NCBI GenBank assembly: GCA_016927185.1 | Contig: JAFGND010000027.1 | Span: 1 to 36,847, forward strand | Direction of reading: 5' to 3' | Source of the DNA: Candidatus Coatesiibacteriota bacterium | GTDB lineage: Bacteria > JAFGND01 | DNA: 36,847 bases | Shown here: piece by piece, positions 16,269 to 25,328 of the stretch | Layout: every line of letters begins with the position of its first letter | How positions within the stretch are numbered: position 1 is the first letter of the stretch | The notes under the pieces: generated by a model | What the model was told of the DNA's origin: nothing | Databases searched by the model: none | Seen by the model: only the letters and a program-made list of their open reading frames with translations | Made by a program: the position numbers and the translations under genes

Positions 16269-16616
16269 CTAGCTCAACTTGATACGAAATGACTTGATTT
16301 CGCCCTTGTTCCTGAGCTCATCCTTGCGCTTCTCATATCTGTGACCGAGTTTGTCCAGCAAGGTGTTGAGAACTTCAGTAAGCTCCTGTTTTCCTCCTAC
16401 ATGAGCATGAGTCTGTATAACTAATGCATGATAGTCTTCCAGGCATTCAGTAAGCACGAACTCTATTACCTGCATTCTGGCATTAAGGTAGATAAGTGTC
16501 TCATCAACATCATCTTCAGACGCCCTGCCAAGGAAGAATGAAAGCCTTGCAGTATCGAATGCGGTAAGAGTGCATAATATACCCAGATAGGTTTTCAGTC
16601 CAGATACGCTTGCCAT
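16269..16616 (-). CDS. Head-tail connector-like protein
   Basis: A 115-residue, mostly helical protein lying between the major capsid and tail tube genes, two bases after the capsid gene stop. This is where connector and head-completion proteins are normally encoded. It has the helical stretch ASEDDVDETLIYLNARMQVIE. I recognise no family signature, and only one such gene is present where most phages have three to five. Confidence 0.5.
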   Translation of the reverse strand: MASVSGLKTYLGILCTLTAFDTARLSFFLGRASEDDVDETLIYLNARMQVIEFVLTECLEDYHALVIQTHAHVGGKQELTEVLNTLLDKLGHRYEKRKDELRNKGEIKSFRIKLS

Positions 16617-16618
16617 GA

Positions 16619-17530
16619 CTAGACTGGATTGGAGCCGAAAATGAAACGCCAGTCTGTGAAACCATAGCTGTAACGCGCATAAGCACGAAATTTTGCCACA
16701 AGCGTTTCGAATTCCTGATCCTTCTCGAACTCGAGAGGAATCCTGTCTATCCAGTACAGGAACTGCTTCATCATTGTAGTATCAATCAAAAACCAGTTAT
16801 TCTGGTCATTAAGGTATTCCCATACAAGAAGTTTCCAGCCCTTCTCATTCCATACATTCACTGTATTTGCATTTGGAAGCTGCTTGGAGCGGAGAATTTC
16901 TATTGCCTTGTTCTCAAGATGTCTTGGGACTAAAAGCAAATCAGGGATTACTCTTATTATCTGTCCCCTGTCATCTACAAATCCGCGCATTCTCTCTTCA
17001 GCATTTGCAAGAGCTGCTTCAGAAAGTTCTTCATTTCCCTTGTTTGAGAAAATGTCAGAAGAAACTCCAGAAGGAGTTCCTACGGGATGATAGTCTGAAC
17101 ATAATGACGCACCATCGCCTCCAGGGAAATCATCATTGAATGCATTCTCGAAAACGCTTGATGCATCACCCTCTATCCTGCGGAATGCTGCCACTCCTAG
17201 TGACTGAACCCTGCCTTTCATTATCTGATACAGTTCGTCATCAAAAAGCGCTCTCTCAACTTTTATTCCAAGAGCATATTCCTTGTGCGTGAACGTTACA
17301 GGGAAACCTGCAGCAGATTCATCATACTGGACTACAGCCGGATTTCCATCATGACCGAATGCCTTGAGTTGCGAAAGAGCTCCCACCGAGCGGAAAAGCT
17401 CTGATCCATTCTTGCTTTCAATATGAGTGAAAAGAAGCTCCTTTTTTCCAGGATGCATCTGATAGGTATTAAAGAAGATCTCTCTCAATGCGGGATACAG
17501 AATATCCGCAAAATCTGCACTATGTAACAT
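16619..17530 (-). CDS. Major capsid protein
   Basis: A 303-residue protein whose N-terminus (FADILYPALREIFFNTYQ) and central segment (HKEYALGIKVERALFDDELYQIM) resemble the Mu gpT type of HK97-fold major head subunit. There is no long N-terminal scaffolding region, which agrees with a separate scaffold-like gene upstream. The C-terminal part (WKLLVWEYLNDQNNWFLID, then DRIPLEFEKD...ARYSYGFTDWRFIFGS) is also typical of the gpT family. AAGGGATAA precedes the ATG. It follows the decoration-like gene by three bases. Confidence 0.8.
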   Translation of the reverse strand: MLHSADFADILYPALREIFFNTYQMHPGKKELLFTHIESKNGSELFRSVGALSQLKAFGHDGNPAVVQYDESAAGFPVTFTHKEYALGIKVERALFDDELYQIMKGRVQSLGVAAFRRIEGDASSVFENAFNDDFPGGDGASLCSDYHPVGTPSGVSSDIFSNKGNEELSEAALANAEERMRGFVDDRGQIIRVIPDLLLVPRHLENKAIEILRSKQLPNANTVNVWNEKGWKLLVWEYLNDQNNWFLIDTTMMKQFLYWIDRIPLEFEKDQEFETLVAKFRAYARYSYGFTDWRFIFGSNPV

Positions 17531-17533
17531 AAC

Positions 17534-17974
17534 TTATCCCTTCGAAATGACAGTTCCTGTGAAACAGAATTTACAGGTCTGCCCTTTTGTGTCTTTCTGA
17601 AGAAGGTATAATGTACCATCAACAACATCAGCTGCATCAACCATATCAGAGGATGAAGCTATATCAACAGTGTTCTTTCCAGGAAGAAATCCTGCTGCAG
17701 GAGTTCCTGAATAGGGTGCTTCCCAGACCTGATATGGTGTCACTCTGTAAAGTTTTACAAGCCTTCCTGCGGAGACTGTTCCTGCCTCCACATCTGCAAC
17801 GCTTATTCCCAGAACATCATCAATTGCATCTGTTACTGGTATTGCATTATTTATCTCTGTTCCATGCTTGAAAACCATGCCAGCGATTATTGCAGAAGTG
17901 GTTCCCAAAGTCCATTCCTCGACAACTGGACCTGAGCAGTTGCCTGATAAATCGTAACGGTATTTGATACTCAT
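17534..17974 (-). CDS. Head decoration-like protein
   Basis: A 146-residue beta-rich protein directly upstream of the major capsid gene, the position of lambda gpD and SPP1 gp12 type decoration proteins. The pattern includes PVVEEWTLGTTSAIIAGMVFKH and DVLGISVADVEAGTVSAGRLVKLY, which resembles DUF2190/decoration-type small barrels. ATG 17974 follows AAAGG at nine bases; the upstream alternative is a TTG. Assigned by position and general pattern. Confidence 0.55.
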   Translation of the reverse strand: MSIKYRYDLSGNCSGPVVEEWTLGTTSAIIAGMVFKHGTEINNAIPVTDAIDDVLGISVADVEAGTVSAGRLVKLYRVTPYQVWEAPYSGTPAAGFLPGKNTVDIASSSDMVDAADVVDGTLYLLQKDTKGQTCKFCFTGTVISKG

Positions 17975-17989
17975 TAGTCTGCCTTTCAA

Positions 17990-18367
17990 TTATTTCTTGT
18001 TTCTTGCATAATCTGAATAGTCTATGCCAAATCCCTCTGCAATATCTCTTTCAAGTGGAGAGAGGGAAGATGATGGTTTCATGCGGGATGAAGCAGGGAC
18101 AGTATCTATAACTTTGTCCAGCACCTGCCTTGAAATCTCTATCTGTCTTTCAATTTCATAAACAGAATTGCCATTAACAAGATCAGCAAGAGGTCCTTCT
18201 ATTCCTTCATCTTTCAGGCGCTCACTTCTGTAAATTGAAAGCTTCATTCTTTCAATCTCCTCCTTGAGTGTCTTGTTCTCGATTTCAAGATTAGACAATT
18301 GAATGTCATTTTCATTTACAGTTTCGGGTTTTTCAGTATTTATTCCCTTTTCTTCGATTTCGTTCAT
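17990..18367 (-). CDS. Scaffold-like protein
   Basis: A 125-residue acidic protein with a coiled coil near residues 22-50 and a basic end (YARNKK), a common shape for capsid scaffolds. Its ATG overlaps the portal stop by four bases (ATGA) and it precedes the decoration and capsid genes, the normal place for a scaffold. There is no protease motif in it or around it, so maturation protease activity is not accounted for in this cluster. Confidence 0.5.
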   Translation of the reverse strand: MNEIEEKGINTEKPETVNENDIQLSNLEIENKTLKEEIERMKLSIYRSERLKDEGIEGPLADLVNGNSVYEIERQIEISRQVLDKVIDTVPASSRMKPSSSLSPLERDIAEGFGIDYSDYARNKK

Positions 18368-19641
18368 ATTTTTTCCTTTCCTTTGTTTTCATTATCAAGA
18401 CGAGCTCTTTCTTTCTCTGGATTGTTGATGAATGGATGAATTTCCAGGGCAGACTCCCTGCTCAGGAGACCTCCCTGTATGCTGCTTGTGAGATTGGCAA
18501 TTATCTCTGTTTCATTTGTAGGAAACGAGAGATTGAATATTATTTCATCAATTCTTTCATTGCTTTTCGCTGCTTCATTGAGAAAATTGAACATTTCCCT
18601 GAATTTGAAAGACAGTCTTGAAGAATGAAGTCTTGCTTTTGTTTCTGCGTCCTTGTAAAGAAGCTTTATCGTGACACCAGCTACATTTCCTGCAAGCGAG
18701 TTCTTGTCCACAAGAGGGGTACAGCTGAGATTGAATATTGTAGTTTTCAGTTCATCCCTTTTCTCCCTGAAACTTTCTGTTGCAAGCTCTCTTGGGACGT
18801 ATTTCACATCAGCTTCACTACCAGAGACAAGCAATATTTCATCTACTCCACGCTTGAATATAGTGCGGGTAAAATATACTCCATCATCCATTTCCTTTTC
18901 AGCAGAAGTGGTTCCGGAACCAAGATTCTCTATATTCTTCAGAACCAGCTGCGGGAAACCATGATAATCAAGTATATCAGACCAGTCGCTTTCATGAGCA
19001 TTGAATGCATCCTGGAGAGCAAGAAGACCGGTCAGATCGGAGATTCCGTACCTTGACTGGCTTGCATTGAAACCTACAGCGAAATGGAAAAAAGGCAATC
19101 TGTTGAAACCATGCAGATAACTTCCCTCATATTTGAAATCCGAGTTTTCTGACAGGGAATTATCAGTACTGAATCTGTGAAGCATTTTGTCCTGATACAA
19201 GTCCAAAATGAGTTTTTCATGCTTGACGTTGAGTGGTGTATAAACACGCAGGACTTCCTTCAAGGAGTCAGTCTTTTCATCCCAACTTGCAAATATCTCA
19301 GAGTCAAGTATTGCCTTGTAAGAGAATTCTCCGTCCTTCCTGTAGCATAAAGCCCAGCTGTTTCCATGCAGCAAGGCAAGATGGACAATATCCATATTGG
19401 TAAGATGATTACCCAGTTCAGGAGAGAAAGGCTTGGAGATGAGAATTGAAGTTGCTTCATCAATTATCCTTTTGCAGAAATTGGCAACTATGCGGTATCT
19501 GCGTCTTCTCCTTGGATCATGTAATATTGCATGATCCCCAAGATAGTAAGAGCTGAATTTTTCATTCAGTCTGTGCCTTTCTTCCTGTTCTTCATCGAAT
19601 ATCAGATTCCTTATGTTATCCTTGAGGAGGTTTTCAGTCAT
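18364..19641 (-). CDS. Portal protein (SPP1 gp6-type)
   Basis: A 425-residue portal that forms the DNA entry vertex of the capsid. Supporting segments are RRRRRYRIVANFCKRIIDEATSILISKP near the start, ALLHGNSWALCY, GISDLTGLLALQDAFNAHESDWSDILDYHGFP and the C-terminal helix region with KLLYKDAETKARL, all in the order seen in Phage_prot_Gp6 portals. The frame is open about 300 bases further upstream, but that part overlaps the antisense transglutaminase gene. ATG 19641 has an excellent GGAAAGGA site, so I take it as the start. A possible promoter with poor 15-base spacing lies at 19705-19731. Confidence 0.8.
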   Translation of the reverse strand: MTENLLKDNIRNLIFDEEQEERHRLNEKFSSYYLGDHAILHDPRRRRRYRIVANFCKRIIDEATSILISKPFSPELGNHLTNMDIVHLALLHGNSWALCYRKDGEFSYKAILDSEIFASWDEKTDSLKEVLRVYTPLNVKHEKLILDLYQDKMLHRFSTDNSLSENSDFKYEGSYLHGFNRLPFFHFAVGFNASQSRYGISDLTGLLALQDAFNAHESDWSDILDYHGFPQLVLKNIENLGSGTTSAEKEMDDGVYFTRTIFKRGVDEILLVSGSEADVKYVPRELATESFREKRDELKTTIFNLSCTPLVDKNSLAGNVAGVTIKLLYKDAETKARLHSSRLSFKFREMFNFLNEAAKSNERIDEIIFNLSFPTNETEIIANLTSSIQGGLLSRESALEIHPFINNPEKERARLDNENKGKEKI

Positions 19642-19744
19642 TTGTATCCTTTCCTTAAAAAAGCTTGACTTTACAATATATATACTCATTCCGCTTTCTT
19701 CTGGAGTATAAAGAAATCTTTTGCAAGGCAATGAATTATAGAGT

Positions 19745-20545
19745 ATGAACTCAGTCTTCTCTAGAAAAGCAGTTCTTACAAAATCGGGAAGGATTTTGCT
19801 GGCTTCTGTATTGCTGTTTTTCCTTACAGGTGTCTGGCAAATTCTCATAGGCATTAATGATAACCAGTATTTCCGTGCTCTTGCAAAAGAGATAAGAAGA
19901 AGTGCAGTTGAAGACAGTTCATTTGCACTTGCTTCTATGAAACACATTCATATTGAAGTGTTGAAAAAGCCTCAAAACCAGGATCTGCCATATCTGGATT
20001 TGTTTTATCAGACTTTCCTGAATGGGTGCAGAAACAAGACTTATCTGATTTATCACACTGGATGGCTTGACAGTCCATGTAGTGAGGTTTCCAGGGTTCT
20101 CATCATTCTTCTCGATGCAGGAGGAGTGAAATCCCACAGGATACGCTCTGGTGGTCATACGCTTGTTGAAGTGTTTTTTGATGGCAAATGGCATTTGTTT
20201 GATCCGACATTCAATTACGTATGGAGAAAGGACAGTGGGGAAATTGCATCCTTTGTCGAAGTCAAGGCAGATACAACTCTTCTTTTCAGGATAAGGAAGG
20301 ATCATCCGGACTTCAAATATGTCTTTAATGAAGATTTCAGGATGGCTTGGAAAAGATTTCCTCTTCCTGTTATAAAGCATATCCTGCTCCTTTTCTATAC
20401 TGAAGATGAGCTGGTTTCATGGAATACTCCCTACTGGATGATGAGACCGCCAATGATTGGTGCATTAATTTCATTTTCCTTGTCAGCATTACTCTTGCTT
20501 GTTTTCTCTGTCATTGTATATAGAAAGGCGAGAAAAAGAAGCTAG
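19745..20545 (+). CDS. Membrane-anchored transglutaminase-like protein (phage cargo gene)
   Basis: A 266-residue protein on the opposite strand between terL and portal. A hydrophobic helix at 18-36 precedes a transglutaminase/cysteine-protease core. Cys112 lies in PCSEVSRVLIILLDAGGV, His138 in SGGHTLVEVFF and Asp153 in GKWHLFDPT, the Cys-His-Asp triad with the usual spacing. A second helix spans 238-258, with a basic tail, so the catalytic domain probably faces outside the cytoplasm. The ribosome site is weak (AAGG about 14 bases upstream) but an in-frame TAG just upstream fixes the start region. Its stop shares the CTAG with the stop of terL. The reading direction, isolation and non-structural function mark it as a moron. 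The target could be peptidoglycan cross-bridges or envelope proteins, but this is unknown. Confidence 0.75.
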   Translation: MNSVFSRKAVLTKSGRILLASVLLFFLTGVWQILIGINDNQYFRALAKEIRRSAVEDSSFALASMKHIHIEVLKKPQNQDLPYLDLFYQTFLNGCRNKTYLIYHTGWLDSPCSEVSRVLIILLDAGGVKSHRIRSGGHTLVEVFFDGKWHLFDPTFNYVWRKDSGEIASFVEVKADTTLLFRIRKDHPDFKYVFNEDFRMAWKRFPLPVIKHILLLFYTEDELVSWNTPYWMMRPPMIGALISFSLSALLLLVFSVIVYRKARKRS

Positions 20546-21876
20546 CGCAGCATTGTCCTTTCTATTATATGTCTGTCTATGCATCTTCCCAGTGGATACA
20601 GATTTATTATCAAGTATCTCAAGGCATCTGCAAAGTGGTCATGAACACCATCTTTCCTTGGTATGTCAGATAGTGAATGTACCGAGGGCGGATAATGATA
20701 ACCTTCAAGGCTTGTAATAAGACTGGTGCATTTGCTGTTTATGAAAAGTCTTGAAGTTTCACCATACTCACCAATGAGATTTCTAACTCTTTCTATTGTA
20801 CCAGCAAGCATCCTGTTTTCCCTGTTTGTAGAGTAACTTACAGGAAGTCCTGCATTCCTGAACATGATTATCTCGCTTGTTCCAAAACTGTTTACTGATT
20901 TACCTGCAGGATCACAGTAGATTGCCTGAATCTGCCGGAAATACTTCCTTGTTTTTATCCAGTCTATAAGCTCCAGAACTGAAACATCGCATTCACCGAA
21001 CTCATCGAATACAATCAATCTGTCATCCATCTGATATGCTGAAACAATGGCTGGATGCCTGAAACCGAAGTCTATTCCAAGATAGACTGAAATATCCATA
21101 GACGGTTCATCATTACAGATGTTCTTGTTCCTGCTGAAGCCCTTGTACACTCTGTCTTGAGGGGCGACAAATTCAGCTCCGAATTCCTGGGCGAATCTCT
21201 CAGCTGACATTATTTTCTGGCTTTCCTTGAATTCAGGATCATCTGCTCCCTGAGGAAAGATTCTTGAATTGTCCCAGCTTGGCGATTTCAATGACCACCA
21301 TGCTGTGAAATTCTGATCCTGTCCTAAATTGAACATTTCCTCGAACCAGTTATGACCTGCTGGTGTGCTTATCAAAATTGCCTTTCCCTTCCTGTCAGTC
21401 AGTGCAGGTCTCAAGTAAACATCCCAGATTTCGTGATTTACCCTTGCTGCTTCGTCTATTATAAGCAAGTCAAGACCTTCTCCCAGAAGTGAAACCGGAT
21501 TGTCAGCAGTCTTGGCAATTATACTGCTATCCGTAGTAAGTTCTATGCTCCTTTCTGTCTTGTTTATTCTCTTTATCTTGTCTTTTGAATGAAAGAGAAG
21601 ATTGTGTTTCACTTCATTGAAGATTCTTCCGGTGAGATCATAAGTAGGTGCAACAATCCAGATCTTCTTGTTTTCCTCTATTGCAAGGAGTTCTGCTTCA
21701 CGTGCTGCAGCTACAGTTTTTCCCCAGCGTCTTCCGCAAACCAGCACCCTGAATCTTGCATTTTCACTATGGAAAGCAAGTTGCGCGTTATGCGGGGTAT
21801 AATCTATTTCCGAGAAATAGTTTCTTGCAGCATCATCAAGGATGCCGCCCGTTGTGATTGAAATATTTTCGTTCAT
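20542..21876 (-). CDS. Terminase large subunit
   Basis: TerL cuts and pumps DNA into the capsid. The ATPase domain has Walker A-like GRRWGKT near residue 50, and LDLLIIDEAAR as Walker B with the catalytic Glu. The C-terminal nuclease has LGIDFGFRHPAIV, IYCDPAGKS and HDHFADALRYLI with the metal-binding acidic residues. At 444 residues it is typical. There is no small terminase upstream. The promoter at 21886-21914 places the transcription start two or three bases before the ATG, and there is no Shine-Dalgarno, so the message is probably leaderless. Confidence 0.92.
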   Translation of the reverse strand: MNENISITTGGILDDAARNYFSEIDYTPHNAQLAFHSENARFRVLVCGRRWGKTVAAAREAELLAIEENKKIWIVAPTYDLTGRIFNEVKHNLLFHSKDKIKRINKTERSIELTTDSSIIAKTADNPVSLLGEGLDLLIIDEAARVNHEIWDVYLRPALTDRKGKAILISTPAGHNWFEEMFNLGQDQNFTAWWSLKSPSWDNSRIFPQGADDPEFKESQKIMSAERFAQEFGAEFVAPQDRVYKGFSRNKNICNDEPSMDISVYLGIDFGFRHPAIVSAYQMDDRLIVFDEFGECDVSVLELIDWIKTRKYFRQIQAIYCDPAGKSVNSFGTSEIIMFRNAGLPVSYSTNRENRMLAGTIERVRNLIGEYGETSRLFINSKCTSLITSLEGYHYPPSVHSLSDIPRKDGVHDHFADALRYLIINLYPLGRCIDRHIIERTMLR

Positions 21877-22199
21877 TTCACTTATAGTATACGTATTTTT
21901 TTTCGTTTTGTCAAGCTAAAAAATTTTTTTCTTAAAAAAGGTAGCTATTCTTACCATAAAAGTATACAAAAGTATATAAAAGTAATAACTTTTAGGACAT
22001 ATTTTATATAATTATATGTCAGGAAGGTGCTCAAGAGAATGGATACAAGCAGATTCCTGAAACAACCTTCTTTATAATTCATGAAAATCAAAAAAATCAT
22101 GATTCGCATTATCAAAGGCTTAAGGCAGTTTTTGCTTATAATTTTTTCATCCAGAAAATTATAAAGAAAGAAGCAAGTATCCTGGGATCAGGATTTATT
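21877..22199. other. Intergenic region between pcrA and terL
   Basis: About 320 bases, very AT-rich. It holds the terL promoter and an AT-only 10-bp hairpin at 22136-22164 (TTATAATTTT/AAAATTATAA). No small terminase, integrase or repressor gene is present. A 27-codon ORF at 22081-22164 has no ribosome site. Confidence 0.5.
21886..21914 (-). promoter_or_regulatory. Promoter of the phage structural cluster
   Basis: On the lower strand, -35 TTGACA (21909-21914) and -10 TATACT (21886-21891) are separated by exactly 17 bases. This is a near-consensus sigma-70-type promoter, so host polymerase could express the cluster. It is the only strong promoter seen for the whole cluster. Confidence 0.75.
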
Positions 22200-24107
22200 C
22201 TATTTAACTACTTCAATGAATTCTGGCTCTATGTGCTTCAGAAATGGGCTTGGATAAGTGTTTATCCTCTGCCCCATGATGCGACGCATTCTTGCATAGA
22301 AAAGGTAGACTTCATTCTTTGCTCTTGTAATACCTACATAAAAAAGCCTTCTCTCTTCCTCTTCATCCCTGTCAGTGAAGCTGCCAAGCGGAAGAAGACC
22401 ATCTTCCACTCCAACTATGCACACTTTTGGAAACTCAAGACCCTTTGCATTATGCAGTGTCATTAGCGTTACAACATGCTTATCGGACTTCAAATCATCA
22501 ATGTCAGTAAGAAGAGAAGTCTCATTAAGATAATTGCCAATTGTAGGTTCACTGCTTCTTTCAAGGAAATCCTCCATGCCATCAAGTAATGCATATACAT
22601 TGTCCATCCTTGACTTCTCTTCAATGTCATCCTTGTTGAACTGGCTCAAGAAATCAGTATCCTCTATTATCAGGTGAGTAAGCGTATAAATATCTGATTT
22701 TTCTGACACTTTCTTCCATTTAATGAATAATTCATGAAGCCTCTGGAGTTCATTTTTCTTGATGCCCTTGCTTTTTGATGACAGCATTCCAAGTGCCTCT
22801 ACAGGATCAACTCCCTTTTCAAAGAGACTTCGTATATCTTCATTCGTCTTCTCCCCAAGCCCTCTTCTTGGTACATTCAAGATGCGAAGCAGATCCTGGA
22901 GTGATGAGTTTGAATAAACTACCTTGAGATATGAAAGAATATCCTTTATTTCCTTTCTTTCATAGAATTTTATCCCTCCAATAACCTGATAGGGTATATT
23001 GTATCTTCTTATCGCATCTTCAAGAACTCTGGACTGGGCATTTGTTCTGTACAATATGGCAAAGTCCTCATTGCTGCCCTGAATAATCCTTGCAACCATT
23101 GATGCTTCCTCATTTTCGTCAAATGCCTTGTATAACTTCAATCTGGTGCCTTCCGGACGGGTTGTCCAGAGAGTCTTGCTCTGCCTGAACTTGTTGAACT
23201 TTACAACGCAATTTGCAGCATTAAGGATATTTCCTGTGCTTCTGTAATTCTGCTCCAGCCTGATTATCTTGGCATCCCTGTAATCCTTGTCAAAACTCAG
23301 TATGTTTTTTATGTCAGCTCCTCTCCAGCCATAGATGGATTGATCATCATCACCTACTACATTCACATAGGTGCTGTCTCCTGAAAGAGCCTTCAAGAGC
23401 TTGTATTGAATGTAATTCGTATCCTGATACTCATCAACAAGAATGTATTTGAAATTATTCTGATATTTTTCCCTAAGCTCTGAATTGCAATTCAGCATTT
23501 CATAAGTCTTGCAGAGTAAATCATCGAAGTCATAAGCCTTGTTTTTTTCCTTGTATTTTTCATATTGCAGATAAATCTTCGCATATTCCTCAGCAAGATA
23601 GCCACTTGCGAAACTGAGATATTCCCCTGGAGAAATACCGCTTATCTTTGCATTCGAGATTTCATTAATGACTGATCTCTGCTGTACCTTCTTCAAGGAA
23701 ACATCCTTTATTATTCTTGATATTGCCTTCTTCTTGTCATCCTCATCCCAGATTATGTAATTTGAACCACAACTGTGATACTCGCCTTCAATTCGAAGCA
23801 TTCTCCCGCAAATCGCATGGAATGTTCCGAACCAGACTTTTTTTACCTGTCTCTCTGAAATCAGTCTTGCAGCTCTTTCCTTCATTTCATTTGCTGCCTT
23901 GTTTGTGAAAGTTACTGCCATTATATTCCATGGTTTTATATCATGTATATCAAGGAGATAAGCAATCTTATAAGTGAGAACCCTTGTCTTTCCGCTTCCT
24001 GCACCTGCAAGTATCCATAAATGGCTGTTTATATGCTGAACTGCTTCAAATTGAGCTGGATTCAAAGCCTCCTTGTATTTTGCAATTCTGTCAGATTCTG
24101 AAAACAT
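22200..24107 (-). CDS. pcrA: UvrD/PcrA-type DNA helicase
   Basis: A superfamily 1A 3'-5' helicase for repair and replication-fork clearance. The motifs are in order: Q motif NPAQFEAV, Walker A GAGSGKTR near residue 35, TFTNKAANEMKER (Ia), VDEYQDTN (II), VVGDDDQSIYGWRGA (III), QNYRS (IV), TLMTLHNAKGLEFPKV (V) and EEERRLFYVGITRA (VI). At 635 residues it lacks the roughly 80-residue C-terminal Tudor-like region that binds RNA polymerase in standard PcrA/UvrD. It follows folP by 12 bases as the last gene of the long lower-strand run. No strong terminator is visible beyond its stop. Confidence 0.92.
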   Translation of the reverse strand: MFSESDRIAKYKEALNPAQFEAVQHINSHLWILAGAGSGKTRVLTYKIAYLLDIHDIKPWNIMAVTFTNKAANEMKERAARLISERQVKKVWFGTFHAICGRMLRIEGEYHSCGSNYIIWDEDDKKKAISRIIKDVSLKKVQQRSVINEISNAKISGISPGEYLSFASGYLAEEYAKIYLQYEKYKEKNKAYDFDDLLCKTYEMLNCNSELREKYQNNFKYILVDEYQDTNYIQYKLLKALSGDSTYVNVVGDDDQSIYGWRGADIKNILSFDKDYRDAKIIRLEQNYRSTGNILNAANCVVKFNKFRQSKTLWTTRPEGTRLKLYKAFDENEEASMVARIIQGSNEDFAILYRTNAQSRVLEDAIRRYNIPYQVIGGIKFYERKEIKDILSYLKVVYSNSSLQDLLRILNVPRRGLGEKTNEDIRSLFEKGVDPVEALGMLSSKSKGIKKNELQRLHELFIKWKKVSEKSDIYTLTHLIIEDTDFLSQFNKDDIEEKSRMDNVYALLDGMEDFLERSSEPTIGNYLNETSLLTDIDDLKSDKHVVTLMTLHNAKGLEFPKVCIVGVEDGLLPLGSFTDRDEEEERRLFYVGITRAKNEVYLFYARMRRIMGQRINTYPSPFLKHIEPEFIEVVK

Positions 24108-24119
24108 GTGATTATCTTG

Positions 24120-25328
24120 TTATATCAGGGGTGCATTTACTATCTCGAAAGCAACTTTCAATGCCTGATTAGTCTCTTTGACATCATGAACCCTCAAGAT
24201 TGAAGCACCATTCATGTAAGCCATTACTGATGAAGTAATTGATCCAGCTAATCTGTTATCAACGTCCGCATCAGTAATCTTACCAATGAAGCTTTTTCTG
24301 GATGAGCCAACAAGTATTGGCAAACCGAATGATTTGAAAACATTCAATCCCTTGATAATTGTAAGGTTCTGCTCAGTAGTCTTGCTGAAACCTATTCCGG
24401 GATCTATTATAATCTGATTTATGCTAATACCTGAGCTGATTATTTCCTCAAGCCTTTTCTCGAAGAATATGTGCATGTCCAGAAGAAGATTGTCATAATC
24501 AGTCATTGACTGCATGCTCTGTGGCATACCTCTCATGTGCATTACTATGAAAGGCAAGCCATTATCAGCCATAAATTTACGCAATGCTGGATTCCTCAAC
24601 CCTGTTATATCATTTAAAATGTCTGCACCATTTGCAAACGCCTTTTCTGCCACCTCTATTTTGTAAGTATCAATGGAGATTGGGAGAGAAGTCTTTTTTC
24701 TCAGATCAACCAGCACAGGTTCCACTCGTCTCCATTCTTCTTCTGCAGTTATTGGAGTGGCATTGGGTCTTGTAGACTCGCCTCCGATATCAATTATATC
24801 AGCTCCATCCTCCTCCATTTTTAGAGCCTGTGAAATTGCAGCATCAAAGTCATTCAATCTGCCATCATTAGAGAAAGAATCTGGAGTGAGATTAAGTATT
24901 CCCATAATTACAGGCTTCCTGCCAATTTCCAGTATCCTGCCATCTCTCAGCTTGAGATCCCACACACTTTTCTTCAAATCATGTAATGCCTTTTCTATTA
25001 TATGAGCTACTTTTTGAAGAGAAAACTGCTGATCCCTTATAGAGCTGATTGCCATCTGGTATTGCTTTTCAGTTGCAAGAGTGATAACAAAGAGGTTGTT
25101 CAAGGTCTCTGTAATAGCAAGAGATGATATAGCTGCCTCACCGCCATATGCAAGAAGTGCCTGCTTCAGTATTATGCAAGCTTGTGACTTGAGAGGACCG
25201 ATCTTGAAAGGAATTACCGATGATTTCAAAATCATTCTTTCAATTCCATACCTGTCAACGCCTATGCAGCAGCATAGATCATTAAAATCCTTTGAGTTTA
25301 ATTTTGGAAGTGTGAGTAAATTAATCAT
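24120..25328 (-). CDS. folP: Dihydropteroate synthase with long N-terminal extension
   Basis: Makes dihydropteroate from 6-hydroxymethyl-7,8-dihydropterin diphosphate and p-aminobenzoate in folate synthesis. Core motifs: [78 protein letters not shown] and RLAGSI with a final VHDV. The catalytic core begins near residue 128. The first 120 or so residues are an extension absent from E. coli and B. subtilis FolP, with no recognisable motif. ATG 25328 overlaps the ftsH stop. No other folate gene is in the window. Confidence 0.93.
   Translation of the reverse strand: MINLLTLPKLNSKDFNDLCCCIGVDRYGIERMILKSSVIPFKIGPLKSQACIILKQALLAYGGEAAISSLAITETLNNLFVITLATEKQYQMAISSIRDQQFSLQKVAHIIEKALHDLKKSVWDLKLRDGRILEIGRKPVIMGILNLTPDSFSNDGRLNDFDAAISQALKMEEDGADIIDIGGESTRPNATPITAEEEWRRVEPVLVDLRKKTSLPISIDTYKIEVAEKAFANGADILNDITGLRNPALRKFMADNGLPFIVMHMRGMPQSMQSMTDYDNLLLDMHIFFEKRLEEIISSGISINQIIIDPGIGFSKTTEQNLTIIKGLNVFKSFGLPILVGSSRKSFIGKITDADVDNRLAGSITSSVMAYMNGASILRVHDVKETNQALKVAFEIVNAPLI

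Noticed and set aside
19642-19947. Upstream extension of the portal reading frame
   Set aside because: It overlaps the antisense transglutaminase gene, and the ATG at 19641 has an excellent ribosome site.
22081-22164. 27-codon basic peptide ORF between pcrA and terL
   Set aside because: Looks amphipathic, but has no Shine-Dalgarno and no similar copies, unlike the micro-peptides near the left end.
22136-22164. Hairpin beyond pcrA as a terminator
   Set aside because: The stem is entirely A-T with no following T run, so it is a weak candidate only.
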